The notes under the pieces are model-generated. The model had not been told where the DNA came from, made no database searches, and worked only from the letters and a program-made list of their open reading frames with translations. From positions 18,414,001 through 18,478,000 of the forward strand of contig OY292279.1 in assembly GCA_958496175.1 (NCBI GenBank): 64,000 nucleotides of DNA, in the 5' to 3' direction. This document shows, piece after piece, positions 52,926 to 64,000 of the stretch (position 1 is the stretch's first letter; each line of letters starts with the position of its first letter). The position numbers were made by a program, and so were the translations under genes. Source of the stretch: Sisyra terminalis (Eukaryota; Arthropoda; Insecta; Neuroptera; Sisyridae).

Positions 52926-54953
52926 ATGAATTCTATTTGGTTTGGTTTTGCAGTGTTGGCCACTTTGGAATTGGTCCACGCAGCAGAAATCGTTTGTTAT
53001 TATGATAGCAGCAGCCTTTTTCGAGATGGTAACTATGGAAGATGAGTTTTTAGTTCTAAATTTAAATATCATTTTGTTTTTAAAGGCGATGGCAAATTTC
53101 AAGTCAAGGATCTGGACGCGGCCGCAAATCTTTGCAATTATTTGCTGTATGGCTATGCTGGAATTGATGGTGATTCCAATAAGATAATTTCCCTCAATCC
53201 CAACATAGATTTAGTCGAAGGTGGTGACAATTATCGTTCGGTAACTCATCTTAAAAATTCGCATTCGAATCTCAAAGTTTTGCTGTCGGTTGGAGGCAGA
53301 GCTGACGTCGATAACGACAAATATTTGACTTTAGTAAGCAAATTATAACTAAAATTTCTCTTTAAATAATATATATAAAGTATTGCGGTCTTATTTATGT
53401 AATGTAATTTACAAAAGTAAACTATAAACATAAACTTTGAAGCAAAGTTCAAAAAAACTATTTATGGTGTTTTACCTCAAATACGTATTTGGATTGTCAG
53501 GTAACATTATTAGTGGTGATCAAGTAGTATTAGATCGCTCCGTAACTGCTATGTGATAAAATTACTTGATGACCATCGAGGAAGAACGCTTGGTAATCGA
53601 AGTACGTATCTGGGCAATACGTCAAAAAGGGATTTATTTGAGCTTTGTAGTTTACTTTTGTACATTATATTACAAAAATAAGACCACAATATCATAAGAA
53701 CACATATTGTTTAAGTAGTTTCCCTATTTTTAAACTCTAAATTTATTTGTAGTTAGAATCGAGCGAATCGAGAAACACTTTTGCCAAATCGGTGATTCAT
53801 TTTTTAACATCAAACGGTTTTGACGGTTTGGATCTTGCCTGGCAATTTCCGGAAATCAAACCACACAAAGTTCGAGGAGTTTTCCGTAAGTATAATATAT
53901 GAAATTACATTTAAAGGTTGATAGTTATCAAAGTTATGTTTTGGGTAAAGTGCTGCGAAAGGATTAATACTTAATCATAAAAGCTAGAACTGTATTTAGT
54001 TAAATAACGTTAAAGAAACCATGAAATAAGTCTTATTATACTTTTTAGAGAGCCTTTGGCATTCGGCCAAAAAGCAATTTACATCGAATAACGTTGACGC
54101 CAAAGAAGAGGAGCATCGCGATGGCTTTTCAGCATTAGTTTTGGCATTGAAGCAAGAATTGGAAAAGAACAATCTTCTCCTTACTATTACCGTCAATCCA
54201 AACGTTAATTCAAGCGGTAAAAATAACGACGCAATTGTAATTAGTAACTATTAATTATTGGCTTTTTTAGCATATTACGATGTTAATTCAATAATTAATC
54301 ATGTGAAACACGTGCATTTATCATCTTTCGATTGTAACACTCCAACGCGAAATCCTCTTGAAGCTGATTATACTGCTCCTTTATATGAAGTTCCGGATCG
54401 TCACCGACAATGTGGTGGCAGTCATTTGGTTGAATATTGGTTGAAACACGGAACTCCAGCCCATAAAATTTACTACGGAGTCCCAACATTTGCGCGCACT
54501 TGGAAAATGACACGTGACTCTGATGATTCGGGAATTCCTCCAGTGACGGTTGACGGACCTGGGGAGCAAGGTATCAATACAGCCCAACCCGGACTTTTAA
54601 GTTACCAGGAAATTTGCGAGAAAGTCAAAAGCACTTCTGGATTATACACCCAAGTTAGAAGCTCGGAAAATAATTACGGTGAAAATTAAATATTAATTTT
54701 AAAATTTAATGAATTTAATTGTGGATATTATATTTTAGGAGTTTATACATTCCGTTTACCAAGCCATAAACACGACACGCACGGGATTTGGGCTGGTTAT
54801 GATGACCCAAATACAATTACGAACAAAGTTAATTATATCAAGTCGAAAGGTTTGGGAGGAATTGCCGTTAACGATGTTTCATTGGACGACTTCAAAGGTG
54901 CATGCTCGGGAAATAAATTTCCTCTGCTGAATGCTGCGAAAAATGCTTTCTAA
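52926..54953 (+). CDS. Idgf: imaginal disc growth factor (GH18 chitinase-like, non-catalytic)
   Basis: Exons 52926-53028, 53086-53333, 53753-53885, 54049-54216, 54271-54678 and 54739-54953 join to 424 residues. It is a secreted GH18-fold protein: signal peptide MNSIWFGFAVLATLELVHA, then EIVCYYDSSS. Beta-strand 3 LKVLLSVGGRADVD is present. The chitinase catalytic motif is altered to FDGLDLAWQFPE (D141, D144, A146, Q148): the third Asp and the proton-donor Glu are replaced, as known for IDGFs, so it should not hydrolyse chitin. Later blocks: ITVNPNVNS, YTAPLYEVPDRHRQCGG, VEYWLKHGTPAHKIYYGVP, PGLLSYQEIC, GIWAGYDDP and GLGGIAVNDVSLDDFKGAC. IDGFs act in growth, cuticle protection and wound response. 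Intron 2 holds a MITE. Confidence 0.95.
53381..53692. mobile_element. MITE with TATTGYGGTCTTATTT ends
   Basis: Left TATTGCGGTCTTATTTATGT and right AAATAAGACCACAATA are inverted repeats, followed inward by matching TAATGTAATTTAC / TACATTATATTAC. Two inner blocks (AATACGTATTTGGATTG and CAATCGAAGTACGTATCTGG-like) also face each other. It lies in Idgf intron 2; relatives are at 26.95, 36.46 and 59.33 kb. Confidence 0.8.
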
Positions 54954-55500
54954 AGACGTCAACCTTAATTCAAAACTGTAATACTCATAATAAAGATTTT
55001 TAAAGAATTCGAATTACAAATAGGTATTGATATTTTAAATAGTTTTTAACAACAAAGCAAATAAAACTATCTTTGGTATATTTCGTTGTTATTAAAGTAA
55101 ACTAAATATTTAATCTTTGGTCTGTCTCCGAGTTACGTATGTTTTCTTCGACTTACTTTATCTTTTCACTAATACATTAAGAGATGTATCAGTGGTAGAA
55201 AATTTTAAAAAGCCTTACTCCATCAGTGGGCTTAGTATCGCAATCTATAAGGGCAAATTCCTTAAAGTTTTTTTAATTTGTACATAAGAGAAGCAAAAAC
55301 TCAATTTAAGACGCAAAAAAACTAATATACGCTGTGATATAATTAACACATCTTTCGAGGGTTAAAATCGGGTAGTAAAACTTGAGTTCCAAAATGGGTA
55401 GGCCGGTTACATTCCAGCCAAGTGTGAAAATTCAATTAACACATCTTTCGAAGGTTAAAAGGTATATACAAGTTCATGGCGTCGATAAAAAAAATTAAAC

Positions 55501-55583
55501 GGCCCACATCCCTTTTAGAGCCGTCAAATCGGTCAATGTTGCATTTTATACTTTGTTTTTATTTTAATTCGCGAATAAAGCGG
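55501..55583. mobile_element. left half of a CATGTCCCTTTTAG-family MITE
   Basis: GGCCCACATCCCTTTTAGAG, GTCAATGTTGCATTTTATAC, then TTTTAATTCGCGAATAAAGC. The right arm is missing. Confidence 0.65.
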
Positions 55584-55750
55584 TTATTAAAATGTCTTTA
55601 ATAACGTTAAACGCCGTCTAACGGGTTTGTTGAACATTTAAAATGCCTTTTTTAGCTGGATTATTGTTTCTAGCCCTCATTTTTTTTACTTCCCATATGA
55701 ATCCACATAAATCCATGTTTTTCTATGAAGTTTCCCACATAAACCCCTCC

Positions 55751-55967
55751 GCCTCAAGTCCCTTTTAGAACATTCAAATCTGGTAAGGTTGCATTTTCGA
55801 CTTTATTTTTTATTCTATTCGCGATTTTTTTGTTAATTCAATTCTAATACGGTATTTTCTCTATTGTGGCTACATTTTCATTATGGAACGATTTTTTCGC
55901 GAATTAAATTAAAAACAAAGTAGAAAATGTAACGTTACATTTGATTGTTAAAAAAGGGACTTGAGCC
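55751..55967. mobile_element. full-length CATGTCCCTTTTAG-family MITE
   Basis: Left CCTCAAGTCCCTTTTAGAAC and right GGGACTTGAGCC, with arms TTGCATTTTCGACTTTATTT and AAACAAAGTAGAAAATGTAA around a centre that includes TTCATTATGGAACGATTTTT. Confidence 0.8.
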
Positions 55968-57192
55968 ATCCCTCTTTTCCCATGTGGTTTCCTACCTAAA
56001 TCCATCCATTTCCATATGATTTTCTATGTAAATTCATATGAGTTTAGATGAACTTTTTTGATAGGATATGTATACAGAGGGCACAAAGCGAAGTATATTC
56101 GAGGAACAACCCATCTATAATTAAAATTGGAAGAAAAATGTCTTGATTATTATTTCCAAATGGGTATTTTAGTCTTTAAGATTCGCTATCTCATAAAAAT
56201 TAAGCGATATTTGGTCTTCATAAAATGAATCATTTTGAAAGAGAAAGGAAGAAAATTTGAATGTAAGTGATTTATAGAATGTTATAAAACATTTAATTTT
56301 CTAAATTGTGATGAATCAATCGGATCAATCAGCAATTTTATTGGTTTTGTGAATGAAATGCCGAAGGCATTTCATAGAAAGTAAGTTTGAATATTTTAAA
56401 CGACCACTATGTTTAATTGATGAAAAATGACGTAAAATACGATTTTAAATGGTAAATATACGTAAATGGTGAGCGTAACATAAGCCGTTGAAGCTAACCT
56501 TATGCAAGCGGTAGTAAAAAACGTAAAATGAAAAATTTACGATTGGTATTTGTGATATTTTTACGTTGATTACACTTAAGTGAATGTACAATATGTTTAG
56601 ACAGATTGGCGAAGTTTATGTCATCGTCAATATTTATATTGAATTAAATCATTTTTTTTTAAATTTATGCTAATTAAGTTAGATGTGAGAAGAAAATTAA
56701 CCAAACAAAATAATTTATTGGTTTTTACATCGATATTTGGATTGTTTTATTTGAGATCAAAAATCGAATTTGTGAGCATCAGAAAATTCTATGAATAATG
56801 ATGAGTTTGAAGTATTTATCTCGTTTTATATGAATTTTTATAGAAAAACAACTTTCTTCTTTACATAATTAATGTTTAGGTGTGTAAAATTTAAATGTAT
56901 TCATAGACATTTCCACTAATTTTTTTCTCTTTTAGTAATGCCAGCTACGTGTTGAATCATTGCAAAGTTAAAGCGTAAAAACGCAAAGAGCCTCTTGGGA
57001 ATAAATCATAATCAATATGAAAACAGTGAAGTGTTCGTATGGAAAATGCAAGGAATTTATCATTAATACGTCAATCATACGGAATAACGTTCAAAATGAC
57101 TTAAACGTTACGACCTAACCTCACTCTAATGTTGGACGTTACGTTGTGTTTTTGCATTTTTGGAACTCAATCTAAATTTTCTGGAAATTGAC

Positions 57193-60100
57193 ATGGTTTT
57201 TATTGGCTTCGAGCAGTTATTTTTCATCTCAATAGCAGCGTTGTTCGCCTTAACCACATTGCTATTCGCCTGCGTTTGTTGGCAAAAATCAGCTCAAAAG
57301 TACGTCCAAAAATTCATCCAGTACCTCTTTGTAAAGCTGAAAGTTTGCATTTTACCCATAAGTAGTTATTCTTTCTGATGCTTATAATAGCAATTCGAAG
57401 AGCATTAACTTCATTTCTGTATCACTATTGTTCAAAAAATGAATGGGTTTATACTTTGACTTTGAAATGCAAAACTTCTACTTTTTCATCGTAGGTATAC
57501 TGCAAAAAATGACTAAATTTTACAGAAATTGTCATCCCAAAACTTTTCTTTGTATATAAATTAGTTTTGAGTAGTGAAAGATAACTTTAAGTCGCTTTCA
57601 TACCAAAAGGGTTGCTTGTCTAACGTCCCAATACCAAATTTTTGGTGTTTATTGTAAATTTTGTAATCATTCATTGGTATGAGGTCATATATATATATAT
57701 ATATATATGCATACACCTATATATATATATATATGAGGTCAAATTTCTCTCCATAAAAACATAGGGAACCCATATATCGGGATTCGAGGTTAATCCTAGG
57801 GCTTCCAAGTGGGTCATTAACAATTGAATTTGGTAAATTTTACCTTCTACCGATCTCACGTGCTGTTATTCACTGGTTTGCATCAACTAATGATTTCATT
57901 GTGACTTGATCAGCTTCAATCGGTCTTCCAGACCGTGGTTGTAGTTGCAAAGTTTTGGCACTGGCGTGCTGCCAATACATCTTCTGCATATACATCGGTT
58001 AATATTTTCTTGATTGAACAGTATTTTACCTTTTCTATAGTGAAAAAGTAATATATGAGGAAAATTCTGGTTTTTGCTCTCCGTATTTAAAAGAACACGC
58101 ACCAAAAACTATTGCGTAGAATCACTTGAGCTTTTTCACATACAAGCCTTGCTTTATTAGCTTTCAAAACATACAGTGATTATACGGCTTAATTATAAAA
58201 TGAGTGCAAAAAAATACAATTAAATCTTTTGTTGGGAATAAACGAAATTACTTTCCGAACAACCCAATAGATAATATGAGTCGGGGATGAGGCTTGACCT
58301 CGGCCGAACCCTTGAGACTGACTTACCGAACCCCTGGGATTCGACCACTACATTAGACAAACGGTTCTTTTGGGAACCATAAGGATTATATCCTAAATGT
58401 AAAATTATCTTACACCAAATCAAACCGACTAGCCAGAAGGAATACGTTTTTGATTTGCTTACTTTTTGCAGTATACTCACGTTATGTGTCATTTAATTTG
58501 GTTTCTGTTCTGTTTTGTCCGTTTAATTTTGCTAATTTGTGTTTATTTATTTTTTCTTTCTGTTTTATTGTGTTTCACCTATAGAGATGATTTACTAGGC
58601 CTCGACGGTTCGGTAAAGATCACAAATCCTGACGAAAATGTCAACCATATGCCAACGCTAACAAATTGTGTGTCTGTAACAATTCAGTCTAGCGTCTCAC
58701 TTAATAGCGAGTCTCGCTCGGACATATCGATCAAAAGGTCTTTGGCTTTTTATTTTGCTTTTACGTTTGCTTCTGCACTGCATTTTTAGAGATATTTTTA
58801 TCGTTTTTTTATCCCTTAAAGGGTGCGGCCAAGTGGTGGTAATAACTCGAATCGCAGCTTACCAGCTATTCCTAGGCCGCCAGACCTAGGAAATGATATT
58901 GACGACACCAATTCGGATATTTATGCACAGCCAATCACCCAAAATTGTAAGAATATTTTTGGTATTCTTTAATTAAAAATTGTTTTCACTATTATTATTT
59001 TTTTCGAAAAGGTTCATATGTGTAACTAACTTTAGTATAAGTTATAAACAGTAGAGAATATTTCATGTTTTGTTAGCATTTTTCAAGTGCATGTATTATA
59101 TCTATAGTCAGTAAACATACTATAACCAATTATATAAACGTTACTGATAAATTAACTCAATTGCCATTAGTTAATATACGTTAAACAAATAAGTTTTATT
59201 CTCCTACATCTCAGTAGTACAGCATGTTTTCCCCACACAAAGCAGTAAAAGTAACGAAAAGTTGTGTATCCATACGTGTTCATCATTAAAACAATTAGTA
59301 CTTTGTATACAATATATAGAATATATTGCGGTCCAATTTATGTAGTATAATTTAATATAATAATATATAAAAATCATACCATTAACATAAATTTGAACAG
59401 AAGTTCAAACAAAAATATTTGTGACGTATTGCCTAGATACGTATTTTGATTGCCAAGTAATCTTCGTCAGTGGTCATCAAGTAGTTTGGATCACTCCGTA
59501 ACTGCCTTGTGATGATTCACAAATGAATCATGTTGTAATAGTTTGAGTATATAAAAACATGATCCTTAAAAAAAATATTATTTTGAACAAATTAATCAAC
59601 GTCTTTAATAAAAATATAGATTCATGTCCCTTTTAGGTCGATCAAAAACTGGAAACGTTGTATTTTCTACATTGTTTTTTATTCTGTTCGCGATTTTTTT
59701 GTTAATTCAATTCTTATATAGAAATGGATAATAATATATATATGTCTTTGAGACTCAATTAAAAAAATTACTTTATTACAACGCGTTTCAACAGTTTTTT
59801 TTTTCATCATTCATTTTCAATTTCATCATCAGGTAATAATGATTATTACCTGATAATGACAGTCAAAAACTGTTGAAACGCGTCGTAATAAAGTAATTTT
59901 TTTAATTGAGTCTCAAAGACATATATATATTTATTATCCATTAATTTATTGTGACTCGGAAATAAATAAAATACTTATCAATGTTAAAATCTTATATAGA
60001 GTAATTGTCTCTTTTGTGGCTACATTTTCGTTATGGGCCGATTTATTGGCGAATTAAATTAAAAACAAAGTAAAAAAAGCAACGTTGCCAGAGTTTGACG

Positions 60101-63100
60101 AATCTAAAAGGGACATGAGCCAAAATGGCAATGATGTTATAAGGTCAAGCCAATTTTTGATCCTTAATATAATAACGTAACTTCCCGTGAGATATTCACA
60201 ACGATCTCTGTATTTTGTAAACCTTAACTGCAATATTACTATGTAGAAAACCCAATTTAAAGTAACTAAATAATTGCATGTATGTGTCGCATATGGATCG
60301 TCAAATCAGATGTTTTGCAAAACCGCTAGCTATTACACAAAACAGCTTCGTTAAGTAAAGCGATTGAACAACGTCCATTTAAGTTTAACAAAACTACTAC
60401 CGAAGTGTTTAGAAACTACATTTTATATGTAAGACAGAATGACTTAATGGATTATAGTCATAATACATCAAATATTATACTTCTTAATAAATCAATATTT
60501 GCAAATATTATCCAAATGCGACATATGCATACGGCGAATAAAGCTTATTCTCTCCCTCACATTTATTTAATCCCGCGATAATCGGTCTTCTTCAATTTTG
60601 GCCGGGTAAGATTCTTTGTATTCATTCTTTTAATTTACATCAAACGGATACGTCAGTATACAAGAGATTCGAAACATTTGTATAACGAAATGAATTTATG
60701 AGGAACATTTCGTTCTTCGAATGAGGCAATAGTCGTTTCGAATTCATACGACTTGATAAAACAATTATAGAATTACGATAAAATAATGTACTAAAAATTT
60801 GTAGAATTATAATTCGGGTCAGTTGCTTAGTGCTGTACTAATTTATGGTAAATTGCAGATGAAGGTTCGGAAACGTTGAATTCAGAAGCGGCCCGGCCCA
60901 GTTTGTCGCAGCAAAGTTCACTGAGCCAAGCTGATGGACCGTATTCGAGACTTAAAACAGAACATCCTTACGATAAGCTTAAAAAAGCGGAACACCCATA
61001 TGCTAACATTCAAACGTTAGAGGACAGTTCCGATCGGGAGGAAAGTTCAAATGTTACCAATACTAACAGGTTTGTATTTGACTAATAATTTAAAAATTTG
61101 ATCGTCCATTTTATTTGGTTACTGCTATTTAGTGTTGAGGCATCTACGTCGGTAGTTCCACGAGCAGGGCCAAGTATTGAGGGTCCCGTGGCACCTCCAC
61201 GTTCTCGACGTACATCCTCACATTGTTCATTACCGGCGACAAGTACGTCGGATATTCCAGCGGCCGTTGCTGTCGCTGGAAGAATAGCAGCTAGCCAAGA
61301 TTTGCCTTACATGACTCCTCCGCCCTTGCAGCAAAATTTCAGTGGCGACTCGCAAGATTCTTCAAGTGAATTTTAATTTCTGCAAATATCTAATTTTCCG
61401 TTTAATTCTAATTTATTTTTTTAGAGGGATACACTAGCATTAGTGTTCGAGAACCGTTAGCTAATATTTTGTTACAAACTTCGATGATAACGCATCGAAT
61501 TACTCGTAGACAAGAACTAACCGATCATTATGCGGTTGTTTCAGACGATTCAGGTTGGTGTTCTTTTGATTTAACTTATTAACAATTAAATTAGCACATA
61601 AATATACCGTATTGTTTTCACTTACGTATTTCAATTGTCAAGCTACTTTCAACAGTGTTTTTAAATATGCAGTTCTACATAGATTGTGCATTTCTTAGTT
61701 ACATCTATTGATTGTTGGAAACTTTTCTTGTGACAATAAATTTACTTTCATATTAACTTCACTCAATAATACACAAATTAATTATTAAGTTCAAAGTAAA
61801 AATTCCATAGGATGACGTTATTAAAAGGGGAAAGACAATAAAATATCACATAGAGGCGTAAAATTTACCAAACGAATAGTGAATTTATACAAATTATTGC
61901 GTTTTTTTTTCAACTTGAAATCTAGATGAAATGTATGCAGCTATTGAAGATCCAACTCAACTTTATACAAGTGGAAGTGATACTTACGCTCAAATTCAGC
62001 CAGCCGGTGCTTCCAATGTGGAACCAAAGGTTCCATCAGTTGCAGGAAGTTCTGGATCCGATACTGTCGACGCTCTCAAATCTCCTGCACCACAACCTCC
62101 TAGCGTAGATAGTCTTCGCCAAGTGGCCCAAGTCCACTCTCGACAAGGTAAAAATTTAAATAGCCTTTTTTATACTTCATTATAAAAGTAACAATTTTCT
62201 AGCTTCGTCGTCCAGTTGTACAAGTTCTGTAGCCAATTTAGGTTCGCCAAAACCTGAAAAACGGCAAGCCAATTCCCCGCTACCACCGCGACCACCTGTA
62301 AGTCCTGAACCTCGTTCCGGTGCTTCAATCATGCGAAATCTTGAAGACATGTACGCCAAAGTGCAGAAAAATAGTAAAAAGAAACGGGACCAAGGTGATG
62401 ATCTCGAACGGCGACTTAGTGGATTGGAGCAATCGCGTAGAAGTTCCGTTCAAAACACGAGTTACGAAAATGGTTCTCGGAATCGACCATCATTAGATGC
62501 GGCTTTCGGTCGAAAATCTTGGTCAAGTCGCGAATCCGTCGACCACTCATCCCTTTTTCAACGCACAGAACATCGAGAATTAAATTCGAACACCGAAAAT
62601 TCCGACTCTCAAATCATAACAGAACATTGTTATGAAACGTTGAAAAACAAGCGAAAATCTTCAAAAGATCAGGAAGAAGAAAGGAAGTTGTCTTCAGGAC
62701 AGATATATGAAAATAGTGGTCCAGATAGTTTATTGAGTAACGATCCAGGTTACGAGGTTTTACATAAGAATTCAAACAATCCTCCATCGGATTGTGATCC
62801 GAATTACGAGGTATTGAAACCGACAACGAGTGATTTTTCACAATTAAAACGAAAATCAAGTTCAAATTCATCGAAACCTTTGTATTCGACAATTAATAAA
62901 GTACGACCTGATCCTGGTTATGAATCAGTTAAGTTACCTGAACATTTGATTGATGAGCCAAACTATGAAAGTATGCCAAGTGATGAGTCGAATTATGCGT
63001 CGGTGGCTGGAGGAAGATCTCGAGCCGAAAGCGATATCGATCCAAATTATGAAGTTGTACACCGAAACGATCCAAACTACGAAAGTGTCAAGTACTACAA

Positions 63101-63386
63101 ACGAAAAGATCCGCCATATGAACGACTCCATGACGATGATTCGAGTAACGCAAATTTATCGTCCGAACAGGATGATTCCAGCAAAAATGGACGACAAAAT
63201 TTAAGCACGGATAGCGATGATACTAGTGGAGATTTAATATCCGACAATATCGCCAACAGGAATGTACCAGATTTGATTTCAAGTGGCACTTCGCAACGGT
63301 TTACGAGTCAAAAGGTTCCCAATAGTTGTACATTGCCGGGACGTCGTGGAAGTGGTATCATCGAGGAAACAATTTACAAAATATGA
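57193..63386 (+). CDS. single-pass membrane adaptor with tyrosine-rich tail, PAG/LAT-like
   Basis: Exons 57193-57299, 58585-58737, 58822-58946, 60859-61069, 61133-61365, 61425-61553, 61926-62147 and 62203-63386 join to 787 residues. A hydrophobic segment (about 9-26) near the N-terminus is followed by a CVCW motif (C27, C29), a plausible palmitoylation site, then a long cytoplasmic tail with no folded domain. The tail has about 18 Yxx(hydrophobic) motifs, e.g. PYSRL, PYANI, MYAAI, TYAQI, CYETL, DPGYEVL, DPNYEVL, NYESV, and proline-rich PLPPRPP. This is the architecture of vertebrate transmembrane adaptors that are phosphorylated by Src-family kinases and recruit SH2 proteins. No overall homology to PAG1 is claimed. 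It ends at EETIYKI. Introns 1 and 3 are long and contain repeats. Confidence 0.88.
57687..57734. repeat. AT dinucleotide microsatellite
   Basis: Two runs of (TA)n, about 20 and 18 bp, separated by GCATACACC. It lies in intron 1 of the tyrosine-rich adaptor. Confidence 0.9.
59327..59525. mobile_element. partial copy of the TATTGYGGTC MITE
   Basis: TATTGCGGTCCAATTTATGT, then GTATTGCCTAGATACGTATT, TTGATTGCCAAG, GGTCATCAAGTAG and CACTCCGTAACTGCC match the Idgf-intron element. The right end is lost. Confidence 0.65.
59621..60121. mobile_element. CATGTCCCTTTTAG-family MITE interrupted by another element
   Basis: Left TTCATGTCCCTTTTAGGTCG and right AAAAGGGACATGAGCC bound the copy. About 270 bp of foreign sequence splits it, flanked by CTTATATAGA at both sides (about 59713-59722 and 59992-60001). 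It lies in intron 3 of the adaptor gene. Confidence 0.8.
59725..59940. mobile_element. nested palindromic element
   Basis: Left TGGATAATAATATATATATG, CTTTGAGACTCAATTAAAAA, ATTACTTTATTACAACGCGT; the right arm is the inverted copy ending TATTATCCA. The centre has a short palindrome around GTAATAATGATTATTACC. Confidence 0.85.
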
Positions 63387-64000
63387 GTATTAACAATTAG
63401 TTCAAAGCTATAAGAAATGGAATTTTCAATGAGATTCTGTAGTTTTATCTGGAAAATGTTTTTTAGTGAAAGAAAAAAAGATTATTTCATGATTGGTTTT
63501 ACAGTTAACAAATTCGTTGCAAGGAAAGTTCGATCGAACAGGTGAGATTTTGGCTGAAACCTTCGGGCGAAGCCGAACTTTTCTCATTAATTTTATGCCA
63601 AAAATATTCTAAACGATCAAAATAAATATAACCCATAATTAAATACTAAAAACTCGTTTTTGGCAGCTAATATTCACTTTCGACTACGACCAAATCTGAA
63701 GCCGAAGGTAGTTTTTTGCCCGAAACCGAAACGTCGATCGGATCTTAGTTGTAAATTATTTAATTTTTCACTTTGAATTTTAAAATGAATGAAACGTTAT
63801 TTTATAAGCAATAGAAGCAGGACGAACTCATATATTTTTCAAAGTGCTATCAATGGATAGTTTCGACTTGAAATCGTCCGAAAAAATTTGGCCTTTTGTT
63901 GGAGAGATTGTACGAAAATTCCATACTTAGTGCCTGGGTCTTTCTCGTGGGAGTGGGTAAGACCTGACTGATTTAAAACATTACCAATTTTATAATATAT
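63387..64000. other. 3' flank of the tyrosine-rich adaptor
   Basis: AATAAATATAACC near 63622 is a possible poly(A) signal. Two similar GAAACCTTCGGGCGAAGCCGA and AAATCTGAAGCCGAAGG-type stretches hint at an old repeat. No coding exon was found. Confidence 0.4.

Larger units (their letters stand above)
54954..57192. other. Idgf 3' flank and upstream region of the tyrosine-rich adaptor
   Basis: AATAAA near 54991 suits Idgf. A 27-bp direct repeat (AATTAACACATCTTTCGA...) occurs at 55340 and 55431. Two MITE copies (55501-55583, 55751-55967) follow. From 56.3 kb the sequence is AT-rich with a 10-bp perfect hairpin at 56353-56375. No coding exon was found before 57193. Confidence 0.55.

Noticed and set aside
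57671..57859. minus-strand ORF over the AT microsatellite
   Set aside because: The Tyr-Ile repeats come from translating (TA)n; there is no supporting domain.

Overview
This is an AT-rich nuclear segment of an insect genome, most likely a beetle. That reading rests on small GT-AG introns (often 50-70 bp), a cluster of ZAD-C2H2 zinc-finger genes (an arthropod-specific class), an imaginal disc growth factor, and dense remnants of Jockey-, hAT-, Tc1- and pogo-type elements plus a tRNA-derived SINE. The beetle assignment is inference from general sequence character; no search was run. All exon models were built by eye, and every model closes in frame.

Layout. 1.4-4.5 kb: Abi (Abelson interactor, WAVE complex), +. 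4.9-7.7 kb: TMEM26-family membrane protein, +. 8.0-33.1 kb: five ZAD-C2H2 zinc-finger genes in strictly alternating orientation (-,+,-,+,-), so neighbours are alternately head-to-head and tail-to-tail. 33.7-35.5 kb: 1-Cys peroxiredoxin (Prx6), +, head-to-head with the last zinc-finger gene. 36.4-39.5 kb: a nest of transposons including a 5'-truncated Jockey-like retroelement inside a hAT-like element. 41.3-45.5 kb: secreted animal haem peroxidase, +. 45.6-48.1 kb: leucine-rich-repeat protein, -, with its 3' end abutting the peroxidase. 48.1-52.9 kb: intergenic, mostly foldback elements and SINEs. 52.9-55.0 kb: Idgf (catalytically dead GH18), +. 57.2-63.4 kb: a single-pass membrane protein with a very tyrosine-rich tail, resembling vertebrate PAG/LAT-type adaptors, +.

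How the genes relate. ZAD-2, -3 and -4 are paralogues with the same intron phases and a diagnostic 94-nt exon. ZAD-1 and ZAD-5 share only the phase-0 intron inside the ZAD. Abi and the tyrosine-rich adaptor could both belong to tyrosine-kinase/actin signalling, but that is not evidence of joint function. The other genes look like unrelated neighbours.

The most interesting points are the alternating ZAD cluster, an intron in ZAD-4 that sits where its paralogues encode two zinc fingers, an Asn-Asp/Arg-Met-Leu repeat tail on ZAD-1, the tyrosine-rich adaptor, and several layered transposon insertions whose order can be read directly.
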